A stretch of 64,000 bases of DNA. Source: DTPU01 sp963827855 (GTDB taxonomy: Bacteria > Planctomycetota > Phycisphaerae > Sedimentisphaerales > Anaerobacaceae). Shown one piece after another: positions 9,403-17,439 of the stretch. How positions within the stretch are numbered: position 1 is the stretch's first letter; each line of letters opens with the position of its first letter. Below the pieces are notes generated by a model. It ran no database searches, had not been told where the DNA came from, and worked only from the letters and a program-made list of their open reading frames with translations. A program made the translations under genes and the position numbers. The stretch lies in the NCBI GenBank assembly GCA_963827855.1, contig CAWHBY010000002.1, positions 1,240,001 to 1,304,000 on the forward strand, written 5' to 3'.

Positions 9403-11109
9403 TTGACTCTACGGCACCGCCACGTCAGACTATCCCGGATGGGTACGATGCTCTGTGCGGTGATCCTGCTGTGCATATCTGGATCGCAGCCCCTTGAGAG
9501 GGAGCCGGCCAGGATCATCGAAGCCGACCTCTGCGTCTATGGAGGGACCTCCGGCGGCGTTGTGGCTGCTGTGCAGGCCTCCCGTATGGGCAAGACCGCA
9601 GTCCTGGTGGAGCCAGGCATGCACGTGGGCGGCCTCAGCACTGGCGGACTCGGTGCGACCGACATCGGCAACAAGGCCGCCGTCGGCGGTCTATCCCGCC
9701 AGTTCTATGGCCGCGTCGCGAGTCACTACGCCGAGGACTCCGCGTGGACCTGGGAATCCCGTCGCGACTACTTCAGCCAGCGGGGTAGCTCCCAGGCTGC
9801 TGCCTCAGATCCGTGCACGTCGCCGGCTGCCACGATGTGGACATTTGAGCCTCATGTGGCAGAGCAGATCTTCGACCGGATGCTCAAGGAGGCAGGGGTA
9901 GCGGTCACCTACGGCCAGCGCCTGACCTCCGTGGAGAAGAGCGGGTCGCGGCTGGCCGCGATCCGGACGACAGGTGGCACGGTGTTCCGCGCAAAGATGT
10001 TCATCGATGCCACGTACGAAGGCGACCTGATGGCCAAGGCCGGGGTCTCCTACACCGTGGGCCGGGAGGCCAGCGCCAAGTACGGAGAGACGCTCAACGG
10101 TGTGCGGCCCCAAACGCCCAAACACCAGTTTACCGTGGCCGTAGACCCCTACGTCAGACCGGGAGATCCGGCGAGCGGGCTGCTGCCCTTCATCCAGGCT
10201 GGAGACGGCGGCAGGCCCGGTGACGGCGACCATTGCGTGCAGGCCTACAACTACCGGCTGTGCTTCACGACCTGCCCGGCCAACCGCCTTCCCCTGACTG
10301 AACCAGCAAGCTATGATCCCGGCAGATACGAGCTTCTGGCGAGAACCGTCGAGGCCCTGGTCGCATCTGGCAAGAGGCCCGTGTTGGCGGATTTCTGGAA
10401 CCCGATCTGGATGCCCAACCGCAAGACAGACATCAACAACAATGGCGCGTTCTCTACGGACTTCATCGGCGCCAACTACGGCTACCCCGAGGCCGACGCT
10501 ACGGCCCGGCAGCAGATCGCCAAGGCCCATGAAGAGTATATCCGGGGATTCCTGTACTTCCTGGCCACCAGCCCACGCATACCCGGAGCCATCCGCGAGG
10601 AGATGCGGACCTGGGGACCGTGCAGGGATGAGTTTGTGGACACAGGCGGATGGCCAAGACAGCTCTACGTCCGTGAGGCCAGGCGGATGGTGTCGGACTG
10701 CGTGATGACCGAGCACCACTGCCGGGGCACGGAGGTGGTCCCCGATCCCGTGGGCCTGGCCGCCTACAACATGGATTCCCACAACTGCCAACGCCTGGTC
10801 AAGGAGGGTCACGTCGAGAATGAAGGCGACGTGCAGGTACCACCCATGAAGCCGTACCCCATCGCCTTGCGCGCCATTGTCCCCAGACAGGCGGAGTGTG
10901 AGAACCTCCTGGTTCCGGTCTGCCTGTCCTCCTCCCACATCGCCTACGGCTCCATCCGCATGGAGCCGGTATTCATGATCCTGGGGCAGTCCGCCACTAC
11001 AGCCGCAGTCCTGGCCATGGACACACCCTGCGCGGTACAGAAGGTCGATTACTCTCGCCTGCGGGCCCGGCTGCTGGCAAATGGTCAGATCCTGGAATGG
11101 AAGAACTGA
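9403..11109 (+). CDS. exported FAD-dependent oxidoreductase (FAD_oxidored / pfam12831 type)
   Basis: This 568-residue protein has a leader (GTMLCAVILLCISGSQP), an N-terminal FAD-binding Rossmann motif (LCVYGGTSGGVVAAVQASRM), then EPGMHVGGLSTGGLG, a fingerprint of this family. The middle and C-terminal regions (MFIDATYEGDLMAKAGV, NFRLCF-like NYRLCFTTCP, PYPIALRAIVP, HIAYGSIRMEPVFMILGQ) fit the family throughout. Substrates are usually unknown. The start is either TTG 9403, with AGAAGGG upstream, or ATG 9439. It follows the CotH gene by 48 bp and may be cotranscribed. The inferred job is oxidation of a sugar or related ligand outside the cell. Confidence 0.85.
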   Translation: MTLRHRHVRLSRMGTMLCAVILLCISGSQPLEREPARIIEADLCVYGGTSGGVVAAVQASRMGKTAVLVEPGMHVGGLSTGGLGATDIGNKAAVGGLSRQFYGRVASHYAEDSAWTWESRRDYFSQRGSSQAAASDPCTSPAATMWTFEPHVAEQIFDRMLKEAGVAVTYGQRLTSVEKSGSRLAAIRTTGGTVFRAKMFIDATYEGDLMAKAGVSYTVGREASAKYGETLNGVRPQTPKHQFTVAVDPYVRPGDPASGLLPFIQAGDGGRPGDGDHCVQAYNYRLCFTTCPANRLPLTEPASYDPGRYELLARTVEALVASGKRPVLADFWNPIWMPNRKTDINNNGAFSTDFIGANYGYPEADATARQQIAKAHEEYIRGFLYFLATSPRIPGAIREEMRTWGPCRDEFVDTGGWPRQLYVREARRMVSDCVMTEHHCRGTEVVPDPVGLAAYNMDSHNCQRLVKEGHVENEGDVQVPPMKPYPIALRAIVPRQAECENLLVPVCLSSSHIAYGSIRMEPVFMILGQSATTAAVLAMDTPCAVQKVDYSRLRARLLANGQILEWKN

Positions 11110-11110
11110 A

Positions 11111-11193
11111 GGTTTTAGGTTTCAAGTTTTAGGTATTAGCTCTGCAAGTCGTGATGCGCAGACTTCTTCCTCCCTAAAACCTAAAACCTAAAA
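11111..11193. repeat. paired inverted heptamer arrays (GGTTTTA ... CCTAAAA)
   Basis: The left array (11111-11138) reads GGTTTTA, GGTTTCA, AGTTTTA, GGTATTA. The right array (11173-11193) is three perfect CCTAAAA units. The two are inverted with respect to each other and could pair. They lie just after the FAD oxidoreductase stop and before the shared terminator. Confidence 0.75.
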
Positions 11194-11195
11194 CT

Positions 11196-11228
11196 AAAGG
11201 GGCTGCGAGCCAAGCTCGCAGCCCCTTT
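11196..11228. terminator. strong bidirectional hairpin terminator
   Basis: A perfect 15-bp stem (11196-11210 with 11214-11228) encloses a CAA loop. The stem base is AAAGGGG/CCCCTTT, so either strand ends in a short T run. It lies between two convergent genes and serves both. Confidence 0.85.
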
Positions 11229-11234
11229 CTAGCC

Positions 11235-14171
11235 TTACTGTCCAGCCCGCAAGAGCCGGATATCATCGATGTACAACTTGCCTGCCCCGCCGGCCTTTGG
11301 AGCACTCCTGTCGCCAACGCCAATGACCACCTTCTTGACGGAGGCCATGTCGACTCCTGCCGAGCTGAACTGGCTCAGAGGGATACTCCACTGCTCCCAC
11401 TTGCCCGTGCAGATGAGGGTGAGATCTGCGTTCGAGACGGTCTTCATCTTGCCTGCGCTGTCCTGCACGGCCATGTAGAAGGCCTCAGGCGCGTTGCCGC
11501 CGAACTGCGTGGCGCCGATCTCCGCCACCTGCCACGAGCCTGACACCCCGCCCGTGGTCGAGACGTTGGAGAACTTCACACTGCAGACGGAACCCGTGGC
11601 ATGGCTGGTCACAGCCAGACCGATCAGCACGTCGTTGGCCATGGTGATCGACACGGCAGGGGTGACCGCGACGTCCGTCCACGTGGACCCATTGCTGGAG
11701 TACTGGGCCGTGAACGTGCTGCCATTGCGGGTCAGCTTCACCCACATTGGCAGCGGGGTATCCGCGACGTCCGTGTTCAGATTGCTGGCCGCGTCCTGCG
11801 CTATGCGGCGCTGATACGAGATGCCGTGGCTGGCCGTAGGCGTGGCAGCCAGGAAGGCGTGCATGGATCCTGAAGAGGTGGTCTCTCGGATCATCACGCC
11901 CGCCTTGGCCCACTCCTGGGTGTTGCTGATGGCATCCACCTTGGCCACGATCGTGCCATTGCCCTTGAGCAGCTTGTACGCAAACCTGAACTGGTCCGCG
12001 GAGTCCCAGACATCTGTGCCAGTCCCATTCATGACGATGGTCCCCGGCGATACCTCGACGAAGGCGGCCGCATCACCGCGAAGGCTTACCGTCAAGGTGT
12101 CGACTCCGCCTGTGGTCCAATTCTGGGCAGCAGCCCATTCCTTCTGGGTCTCTGAGTAGAACGGACTTCTGGTGTTGTCATAGGCCAGAGGCATGGCCTG
12201 CCTGCCGCTACGCACGATGGTCTTCTCAGCGAACGGCGCATTCACGTTGCCGACCGTAGAGCCCGTGGAATTGCCCGCGGAGCCTGCCACGCCGCACTCA
12301 GTTGCGGCCGAGAAACCAAATCCGTCCACCCAGGCAAAGAAGAGGCGGTTGCAGACGTCGTCATACTTCTCGAAGTCGTCAACCACGGCGTAGCCGATGG
12401 TCGTGAAGGTCCAGACGTCGCCTTCCCAGGACTTGGTCGCAGCGGCATCGTTGACCTCGTTGACCTTCCAGTAGTAGGTCCTGCCGTAGTCCAGGGTCAG
12501 GCCCTTAAGGTCGAAGCTGTGTGCAGTCCCGGTCTTGACCAGGGCATTCCCCTGGGTCACTGCTGCCGGGTCACTGCTCAGGTACACCTCGTGCTTGGCG
12601 GCCTCTCGCCCGGGCCTCCAACCGAGGGTTGCATCCAGCGCCACGTCGGCCGTTCCAGAGGCAGGGCTTGGCTTGAAGGCCTTGACCGGAATCTGGAAAA
12701 ACCTCACCTCACTGAGGCCGGCCTGCTTGGTGCCGTCCGACCAATTCGCGGCGATGTTCACCTTCACCAACTTGGCTTGCGCTCCAGCGAAGTCGACGGT
12801 GGTGTTGTGGGTGTAATTGGGGTCTCCCGGCGCCTGGGCAAACTGTGAGATCCCGGACAGGGTCTGCCATGCCGCGCCATCCACAGAGTACTGAATGGTC
12901 ACGTCCTTGGCCCCAAAACCGGTCAGGGATTCCACTTCCTGATTGGAGTTCCATACCCACATCTGGTAGAGCTTGTAGACGGCATCGAACTCATACTGGA
13001 CCCAAATGGGCGACTGTCCCTTCTTGCTCAGCCACATCTGCGTGGCAGAGGTCGAGTGCTGGTCCAGGCTGTCCAGTCCGGAGCCATCGATCGTCTTGAT
13101 CGGTCCCATGACGTTGCTCATGGAGGTGGAGGCCGTGGCGCTGATGGGCTTGACCGCGTATCCGTAGGGTTCGACGGTAAAGCTCCACACCCCTCCAGCA
13201 TACACGGAGGAATCCGGCGGGGCATTGATCTCATCCACACGCCAGTAGTAGGTCTGCCCATAGGTCAGCAGAGAGGGCAGGGCATAGCTGGTGGCGGTCT
13301 GTCCCTGGCTGACCAGCACGCCCTTGGGATTGCCTCGACTCGCAGCGTTGACGTCCGCGAAATTCGTCCCAAGGTAGACATCATGCGTGGCAGCAAACTC
13401 GCCGGCAGTCCACTTCAGGGCAGACGTGTCTCGCGGCACATCCGTGGCTCCATCCTCCGGAATGGGCGAGGCCGCGGATTCGCTGGAGCCAGCGACCAGC
13501 TCAATGGTCATGTAGTGGCTCGGATTGCTCCAGCAGTCGGCGTTCGTGGTCAGCCAAGCGATCTGGTTGGTACGGCCCGCGCCGGTGCCGGTGTTGTTGT
13601 TGACGTGCACCTCCCAGCCCTCAAGGTCACCCAGTTGAGGCGGGACGCCCGGATTGATGGTCTCCCAGGGGAACTTGGCTTCGATGGAATAGCCCTTGTC
13701 CGTGAGGGATACGGCATACTCCACGCCCACCAGTGCGGTGGAAGGCCAGTGGTACTCCTCGATCGCAGGGCAAATGGTGGGCTTGGCGGCGATACGGTAC
13801 TGGAACTCCGTAGGCCCGGCGGTCGTCAGCTTCTTATTTCCGCCGTCGATGTAGATCTCCACACTGTCGTCCTGCCAACTTGAGGTGTTGTCCGTGACGA
13901 TCTTATCATCCGTGACGTCAACAAAGACATACAGGGCCTTGGTGTCCCACAGGCCCCACCAACTGGCGGAGAAACCGGGGATGGCAGATCCCGTAGGGAT
14001 CGTCGTGAAGGGATACTCCTGGCAGATGGACCAGAGACCCTCGCGGACTCCGTCGATCGTCGGCTTCCTCGCTCCGGAGCTCGGAATCGTGCCGTCGGCC
14101 GCGAACAGGGGACCGGCCGATCCCAGCACAAGGATGGATAGGGATAACAAAAAGGCTGTCTTCTTCAACAT
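11235..14171 (-). CDS. secreted multidomain carbohydrate-binding protein
   Basis: The 978-residue product has a clear signal peptide (KKTAFLLSLSILVLGSAGPLFA) and AAGGAGGT before the ATG. Domains in order: a CBM9-like module (about 30-230; SWWGLWDTKALYVFVDVTDD), a fibronectin-like repeat (HDVYLGTNFADV...YYWRVDEIN, 260-335), an F5/8 discoidin-like module (350-495), a second fibronectin-like repeat (HEVYLSSDPAAV...YYWKVNEV), then a carbohydrate-binding jelly roll beginning VVDDFEKYDD that contains a DUF1349-like concanavalin module (WAKAGVMIRETTSSGS, about 760) and ending KLYIDDIRLL. No catalytic domain is visible. It is probably an extracellular polysaccharide-binding protein. The YYWRVDE repeat is shared with the LamG protein at 24848. 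Confidence 0.85.
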   Translation of the reverse strand: MLKKTAFLLSLSILVLGSAGPLFAADGTIPSSGARKPTIDGVREGLWSICQEYPFTTIPTGSAIPGFSASWWGLWDTKALYVFVDVTDDKIVTDNTSSWQDDSVEIYIDGGNKKLTTAGPTEFQYRIAAKPTICPAIEEYHWPSTALVGVEYAVSLTDKGYSIEAKFPWETINPGVPPQLGDLEGWEVHVNNNTGTGAGRTNQIAWLTTNADCWSNPSHYMTIELVAGSSESAASPIPEDGATDVPRDTSALKWTAGEFAATHDVYLGTNFADVNAASRGNPKGVLVSQGQTATSYALPSLLTYGQTYYWRVDEINAPPDSSVYAGGVWSFTVEPYGYAVKPISATASTSMSNVMGPIKTIDGSGLDSLDQHSTSATQMWLSKKGQSPIWVQYEFDAVYKLYQMWVWNSNQEVESLTGFGAKDVTIQYSVDGAAWQTLSGISQFAQAPGDPNYTHNTTVDFAGAQAKLVKVNIAANWSDGTKQAGLSEVRFFQIPVKAFKPSPASGTADVALDATLGWRPGREAAKHEVYLSSDPAAVTQGNALVKTGTAHSFDLKGLTLDYGRTYYWKVNEVNDAAATKSWEGDVWTFTTIGYAVVDDFEKYDDVCNRLFFAWVDGFGFSAATECGVAGSAGNSTGSTVGNVNAPFAEKTIVRSGRQAMPLAYDNTRSPFYSETQKEWAAAQNWTTGGVDTLTVSLRGDAAAFVEVSPGTIVMNGTGTDVWDSADQFRFAYKLLKGNGTIVAKVDAISNTQEWAKAGVMIRETTSSGSMHAFLAATPTASHGISYQRRIAQDAASNLNTDVADTPLPMWVKLTRNGSTFTAQYSSNGSTWTDVAVTPAVSITMANDVLIGLAVTSHATGSVCSVKFSNVSTTGGVSGSWQVAEIGATQFGGNAPEAFYMAVQDSAGKMKTVSNADLTLICTGKWEQWSIPLSQFSSAGVDMASVKKVVIGVGDRSAPKAGGAGKLYIDDIRLLRAGQ

Positions 14172-14517
14172 AGATACCTCCTTCAGTAGAGACTTGTCTT
14201 ACGTTCGCCCGATCGGGTCATGGAATCGCTCGGGTCACCTCCTTCCTGGGAAGATCCAGCGGCGGGCCAAAAATAGGTGCAAAGAACTTGCCCATGGCAC
14301 GGCTAAAGAGCGTGCCCAGATACCCCCCTGTTGCGCTGTGCCCAACAGACACACGGCCTCAGGGCCTCCTTCTCGAACTCAGCCTCGTCCGGCCCGGCCC
14401 ACCTGTCCCTCTTCAATCCCCTACAGGTAAGCGCCTTGGAGCCGACGTAGCCCAGTGCATGTATTTGTACCACATGTGGGCCTTTTCCGCAAGGGAACGC
14501 CTTGACTGAGACCCGGT
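14172..14517. other. 346-bp gap with no recognised gene
   Basis: On the minus strand this is the leader region of the carbohydrate-binding protein. It contains a second purine-rich AAGGAGGTGACC stretch and a 12-codon ORF (14221-14183) ending just before the real ribosome site. I recognise no riboswitch or RNA family. Confidence 0.4.
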
Positions 14518-14928
14518 CTATTGCCCCCGCACCTGTACCCAGATCCGCCGCGGCCGGGGGCCATCGAACTCGCAGAAGTAGATGGCCTGCCAGGTGCCCA
14601 GGCAGAGCCGGCCTTCCTTGAACGGAACCTGGACGCTGCAGCCGACCAGGGAGCTCTTGATGTGGGCGTCTGAGTTGCCCTCGCTGTGCTGATACCCTGA
14701 CCGATGCTGAGGAATCAGATCAGAGAGCGTCACGAGCATGTCGTGAACGACGTCTGGATCGGCGTTCTCATTGATGGTCACTGCACCGGTGGTGTGAGGG
14801 CAGAACACGATCACGTCTCCATCCAGGATGCCGGACTGGTCCACGGCTGAGGCGACCTGATCGGTCAGGTCGATCATCTGGCTGCGGCTCTTGGTGCCGA
14901 TCGCCAGCTCTTTCTGTACGATTCTCAT
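14518..14928 (-). CDS. yjbQ: YjbQ/UPF0047 family protein
   Basis: This 136-residue protein has the full family length. The signature VIVFCPHTTGAVTINENADPDV and the C-terminal LGTWQAIYFCEFDGPRPRRIWVQ are characteristic; conserved His and Glu residues form the presumed metal site (HTTGA, HSEGNSDAHIK). The family was annotated as a secondary thiamine-phosphate synthase because of suppression in E. coli; its true physiological role is unclear. It is the last gene on the minus-strand run that includes argS, separated from it by a heptamer array. Confidence 0.92.
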   Translation of the reverse strand: MRIVQKELAIGTKSRSQMIDLTDQVASAVDQSGILDGDVIVFCPHTTGAVTINENADPDVVHDMLVTLSDLIPQHRSGYQHSEGNSDAHIKSSLVGCSVQVPFKEGRLCLGTWQAIYFCEFDGPRPRRIWVQVRGQ

Positions 14929-14940
14929 GGCCTGTTCCCC

Positions 14941-14982
14941 CTCTTACTTCTTGCTTCTTACTTCTTGCTTCTTAGTTCTTGG
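14941..14982. repeat. heptamer tandem repeat (TTCTTRC), six units
   Basis: CTCTTAC, TTCTTGC, TTCTTAC, TTCTTGC, TTCTTAG and TTCTTGG form an uninterrupted 42-bp array. It ends exactly one base before the argS stop codon (TAA on the minus strand at 14983-14985). Confidence 0.85.
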
Positions 14983-16734
14983 TTACATCATCTCGACCAC
15001 AGCGATGCCCAGCAGTCCCAGACCGTGTCGGATCGCGTGGGCGGTCAGGTCGCACAGGAGGAGCCGAGTGGGCCGCTTGGAGGGATCTGCATCCAGGACC
15101 GGACAGTTCGCGTAGAAGGTGCTGAACCTCTGAGCCAGATCAAAGAGGTAGGTGGTCAGGACGTTGGGTCTGTAGTCCGCCAGGGCCGCCTCGATCGCCT
15201 CGCCGTACCGGATCAGGTGCTTGGCCAAGGCCAGCTCGTCGGGCTCCGTGAGGTTGACCGATCCAAGCCCCGCAAGCTCAGCCTTCACGTCCACGCCCCG
15301 GTCCGCCGCCTTGCGCTCGATGGAACGGACCCGGGCATACGCGTACTGCATGTAGGGCGCGGTATTGCCTTCCATGGCCAGCATCTTGTCGAAGCTGAAC
15401 ACGTAGTCGCTGGTGCGGTTGTTTGAGTAGTCGGCGTACTTGACCGCGCCGATGCCGACAGCCTGGGCGATCTCCGCCTTCTTCTCTGGAGGAAGATCAG
15501 GATTCTTCTGCTCGACGACGGTCCTGGACCGCTCTACGGCCTCGTCGAGGAGCTCCTTGAGCTTGACCGTCTCACCGGACCGGGTCTTAAGCGGAGTACC
15601 GTCTTCGCCCAGCACCGATCCAAACATGACGTGGACCAGTTCCACGCCAGCCGGCGCCCAACCCGCTGCGCGGGCCGTGGCAAAGAGCATCTCGAAATGG
15701 AGCTTCTGCCGGGAGTCCGTGACGTACACGATCCGCTCTGCCCTGAGCTCAGAGACACGGTAGCGGACCGCTGCCAGATCCGTGGTCGCGTACAGGAAAG
15801 CGCCGTCCGACTTCTGCACGATGAAGGGCAGGGGTTCGTCGTCCTTGTTCTTGAATCCCTCGGGGAACACGCAGATCGCGCCGTCTGACTCCACAGCCAG
15901 TCCCTTGGCCTTGAGGTCCTGGACCACGGCCGGCAGCAGGGGATTGTAGAAGCTCTCTCCTCGCTCATGGACCGTGGACAAGGCGATGCCGAGCCGATCG
16001 TAGATGGGTTGATAGTGGGTCCGTGATTGGTCCACGATCCTCTGCCAGACAGCCACGCTCTCCGGCCTGCCCCCCTGCAGGGCGACCACCGCCCTTCTCG
16101 CGGCGTCCGCAAAGGCAGGATCGTCGTCGAACCTCCGCTTGGCGTCCCGATAGAACTGCTCAAGGTCAGCGATGCGGGCCTGGGCTGCGTCCGCGTTCTG
16201 CTCCCGGAGGTAGGCAATCAGCATGCCGAACTGCGTGCCCCAGTCGCCGATGTGATTCTGCCGGATCACCCGATGGCCCTCGAATTCCAGCAGCCGGCAG
16301 AGGCAGTCGCCGAGGATCGTGCTGCGAAGGTGCCCGACGTGCATCTCTTTGGCCACGTTGGGACTGGAGAAGTCCACCACCACGGTCTGGGGCCGGTCCG
16401 CGGCCGCGACAGCCAGGCGACCAGGGTCTGCCGCCACGCATGAAAGCCTCTGACCTATATACTGCGGCCTGAGCCGCAGATTGATGAAACCGGGCCCTGC
16501 CACCTCGGGCCTCTCGCAGAGGTCCGACAGGTCCAGCCCGGCCAGCACCTCTTCGGCCAGCTTACGGGGGTTGACCTTCAACTGCTTAGCCAACCCCATC
16601 ACGCCGTTGGCCTGGTAGTCTCCGAACCTGGGATCGACTGCAACCTTGATAGTGGCCGAGCAGCGAGGGACACCGGCGACCTTGGCCATGGCCTGGCTGA
16701 TCCGCGTCTCAAGGATGTCGAGGGTCGTGTGCAT
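14983..16734 (-). CDS. argS: arginyl-tRNA synthetase
   Basis: The 583-residue class-I synthetase charges tRNA-Arg. An N-terminal Add-1 domain precedes the catalytic Rossmann fold with VVDFSSPNVAKEMHVGHLRS containing the HIGH-type motif HVGH (about 132-135). FLYATTDLAAVRYR, YVTDSRQKLHFEMLF and FGSVLGEDGTPLKTRSGETV (KMSKS-equivalent region) follow, then the alpha-helical DALR anticodon-binding domain. Its length is typical. The 38 bp upstream to rsfS consist almost wholly of a period-7 repeat and contain no clear Shine-Dalgarno sequence, which is unusual for such a gene. Confidence 0.97.
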   Translation of the reverse strand: MHTTLDILETRISQAMAKVAGVPRCSATIKVAVDPRFGDYQANGVMGLAKQLKVNPRKLAEEVLAGLDLSDLCERPEVAGPGFINLRLRPQYIGQRLSCVAADPGRLAVAAADRPQTVVVDFSSPNVAKEMHVGHLRSTILGDCLCRLLEFEGHRVIRQNHIGDWGTQFGMLIAYLREQNADAAQARIADLEQFYRDAKRRFDDDPAFADAARRAVVALQGGRPESVAVWQRIVDQSRTHYQPIYDRLGIALSTVHERGESFYNPLLPAVVQDLKAKGLAVESDGAICVFPEGFKNKDDEPLPFIVQKSDGAFLYATTDLAAVRYRVSELRAERIVYVTDSRQKLHFEMLFATARAAGWAPAGVELVHVMFGSVLGEDGTPLKTRSGETVKLKELLDEAVERSRTVVEQKNPDLPPEKKAEIAQAVGIGAVKYADYSNNRTSDYVFSFDKMLAMEGNTAPYMQYAYARVRSIERKAADRGVDVKAELAGLGSVNLTEPDELALAKHLIRYGEAIEAALADYRPNVLTTYLFDLAQRFSTFYANCPVLDADPSKRPTRLLLCDLTAHAIRHGLGLLGIAVVEMM

Positions 16735-16768
16735 CTCTGGATTCTGGCTTCTGAATTCTGGATTCCGG
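16734..16768. repeat. heptamer tandem repeat (ATTCTGG), five units
   Basis: TCTCTGG, ATTCTGG, CTTCTGA, ATTCTGG and ATTCCGG fill the gap between the argS start codon and the rsfS stop codon at 16773. Confidence 0.8.
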
Positions 16769-16772
16769 GTCG

Positions 16773-17174
16773 TCAGTCCTCTATCGCGACCTTCTCCGCG
16801 TCCGCCCAGAGCATCTCGAGGTCGTAGAACTGACGATACTCCTCCGTGAACAGATGCACCACGACGTCGACGTAGTCCAAGAGGATCCAGTGGGCCTGAT
16901 CATAGCCAGCCCGACCAAATCGTGCGAACCCGGTCTTCCTGCCCTCCTGCGAGATCTCATCCGCAAGACTCCTCATCTGGCGATCACTGGTCCCGGTCGC
17001 GATGACGAAGTAGTCCGCTGCAGGCGACACCCCGTGCAGGTCGAGCACGGCAATGTCTGAGCAATGGCGGTCTCTGGCCAGCTTGGCTGCGAAGAGCGCA
17101 AAGACCTTGGCGGGCGGCATCTTCGGTTCCGTCTTTGTCTCCGCCGGAGCGGCCTTACGTGTACGCTTTGCCAA
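16773..17174 (-). CDS. rsfS: ribosome silencing factor RsfS
   Basis: This 133-residue protein belongs to the RsfS/DUF143/Iojap family, which binds ribosomal protein L14 and blocks subunit joining in stationary phase. The diagnostic segments are DIAVLDLHGVSPAADYFVIATGTSDRQ and AHWILLDYVDVVVHLFTEEYRQFYDLEMLW. The N-terminal 25 residues are a basic, low-complexity extension. It lies directly upstream of argS on the same strand. Confidence 0.96.
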   Translation of the reverse strand: MAKRTRKAAPAETKTEPKMPPAKVFALFAAKLARDRHCSDIAVLDLHGVSPAADYFVIATGTSDRQMRSLADEISQEGRKTGFARFGRAGYDQAHWILLDYVDVVVHLFTEEYRQFYDLEMLWADAEKVAIED

Positions 17175-17278
17175 GATTCAGTCCTTCCTGCCGATGAGAA
17201 GTGGCCCAAGAGGGGGCTAATTCAGCCACCCTATCCGGCCATAGGATACCCCGGCCGACCCTATCCGTCAACCCGCCT

Positions 17279-17439
17279 GGGCTCTGTCTGAGAACTGGGG
17301 CGTCGGCCCGAGAGCGAGCGTCTTCTGATCTGGCAAGGACGGCGAAGCAGGCGATGCTGTCTGCATCGTCGATGCAGCCGGAGGCAGTCCAGTTCGGAAG
17401 AAAGCCGCTCGAAGCCAGATCCAGTTCTCAGACAGAGCC
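17279..17439. mobile_element. MITE-like palindromic element, copy C
   Basis: The terminal inverted repeats are perfect over 19 bp (17280-17298 and 17421-17439), reading GGCTCTGTCTGAGAACTGG. A nested inverted pair, GATCTGGC/GCCAGATC, lies inside. The right end runs into the TAG stop of the minus-strand msrBA gene. The ends resemble copies A and B (TCTNAGAACNTG), but the interior differs and is longer (about 160 bp). Confidence 0.65.

Noticed and set aside
11111..11193. telomere-like TTTTAGG repeats
   Set aside because: Only three or four units occur on each side, inverted and internal to the chromosome sequence. They fit the general heptamer-repeat pattern.
14183..14221. 12-codon leader ORF before the large carbohydrate-binding protein
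   Set aside because: It ends just before the main ribosome site, which is suggestive, but its own AAGGAGG is 16 bp from the ATG and the peptide shows no attenuator pattern.
14240..14340. possible riboswitch upstream of the carbohydrate-binding protein
   Set aside because: Purine-rich and paired stretches were examined for a c-di-GMP-type core but no convincing aptamer could be laid out.
2432..16768. CRISPR arrays
   Set aside because: The repeats found are contiguous 7-mers with no spacers, and there are no cas genes. No other regularly spaced repeats were seen.
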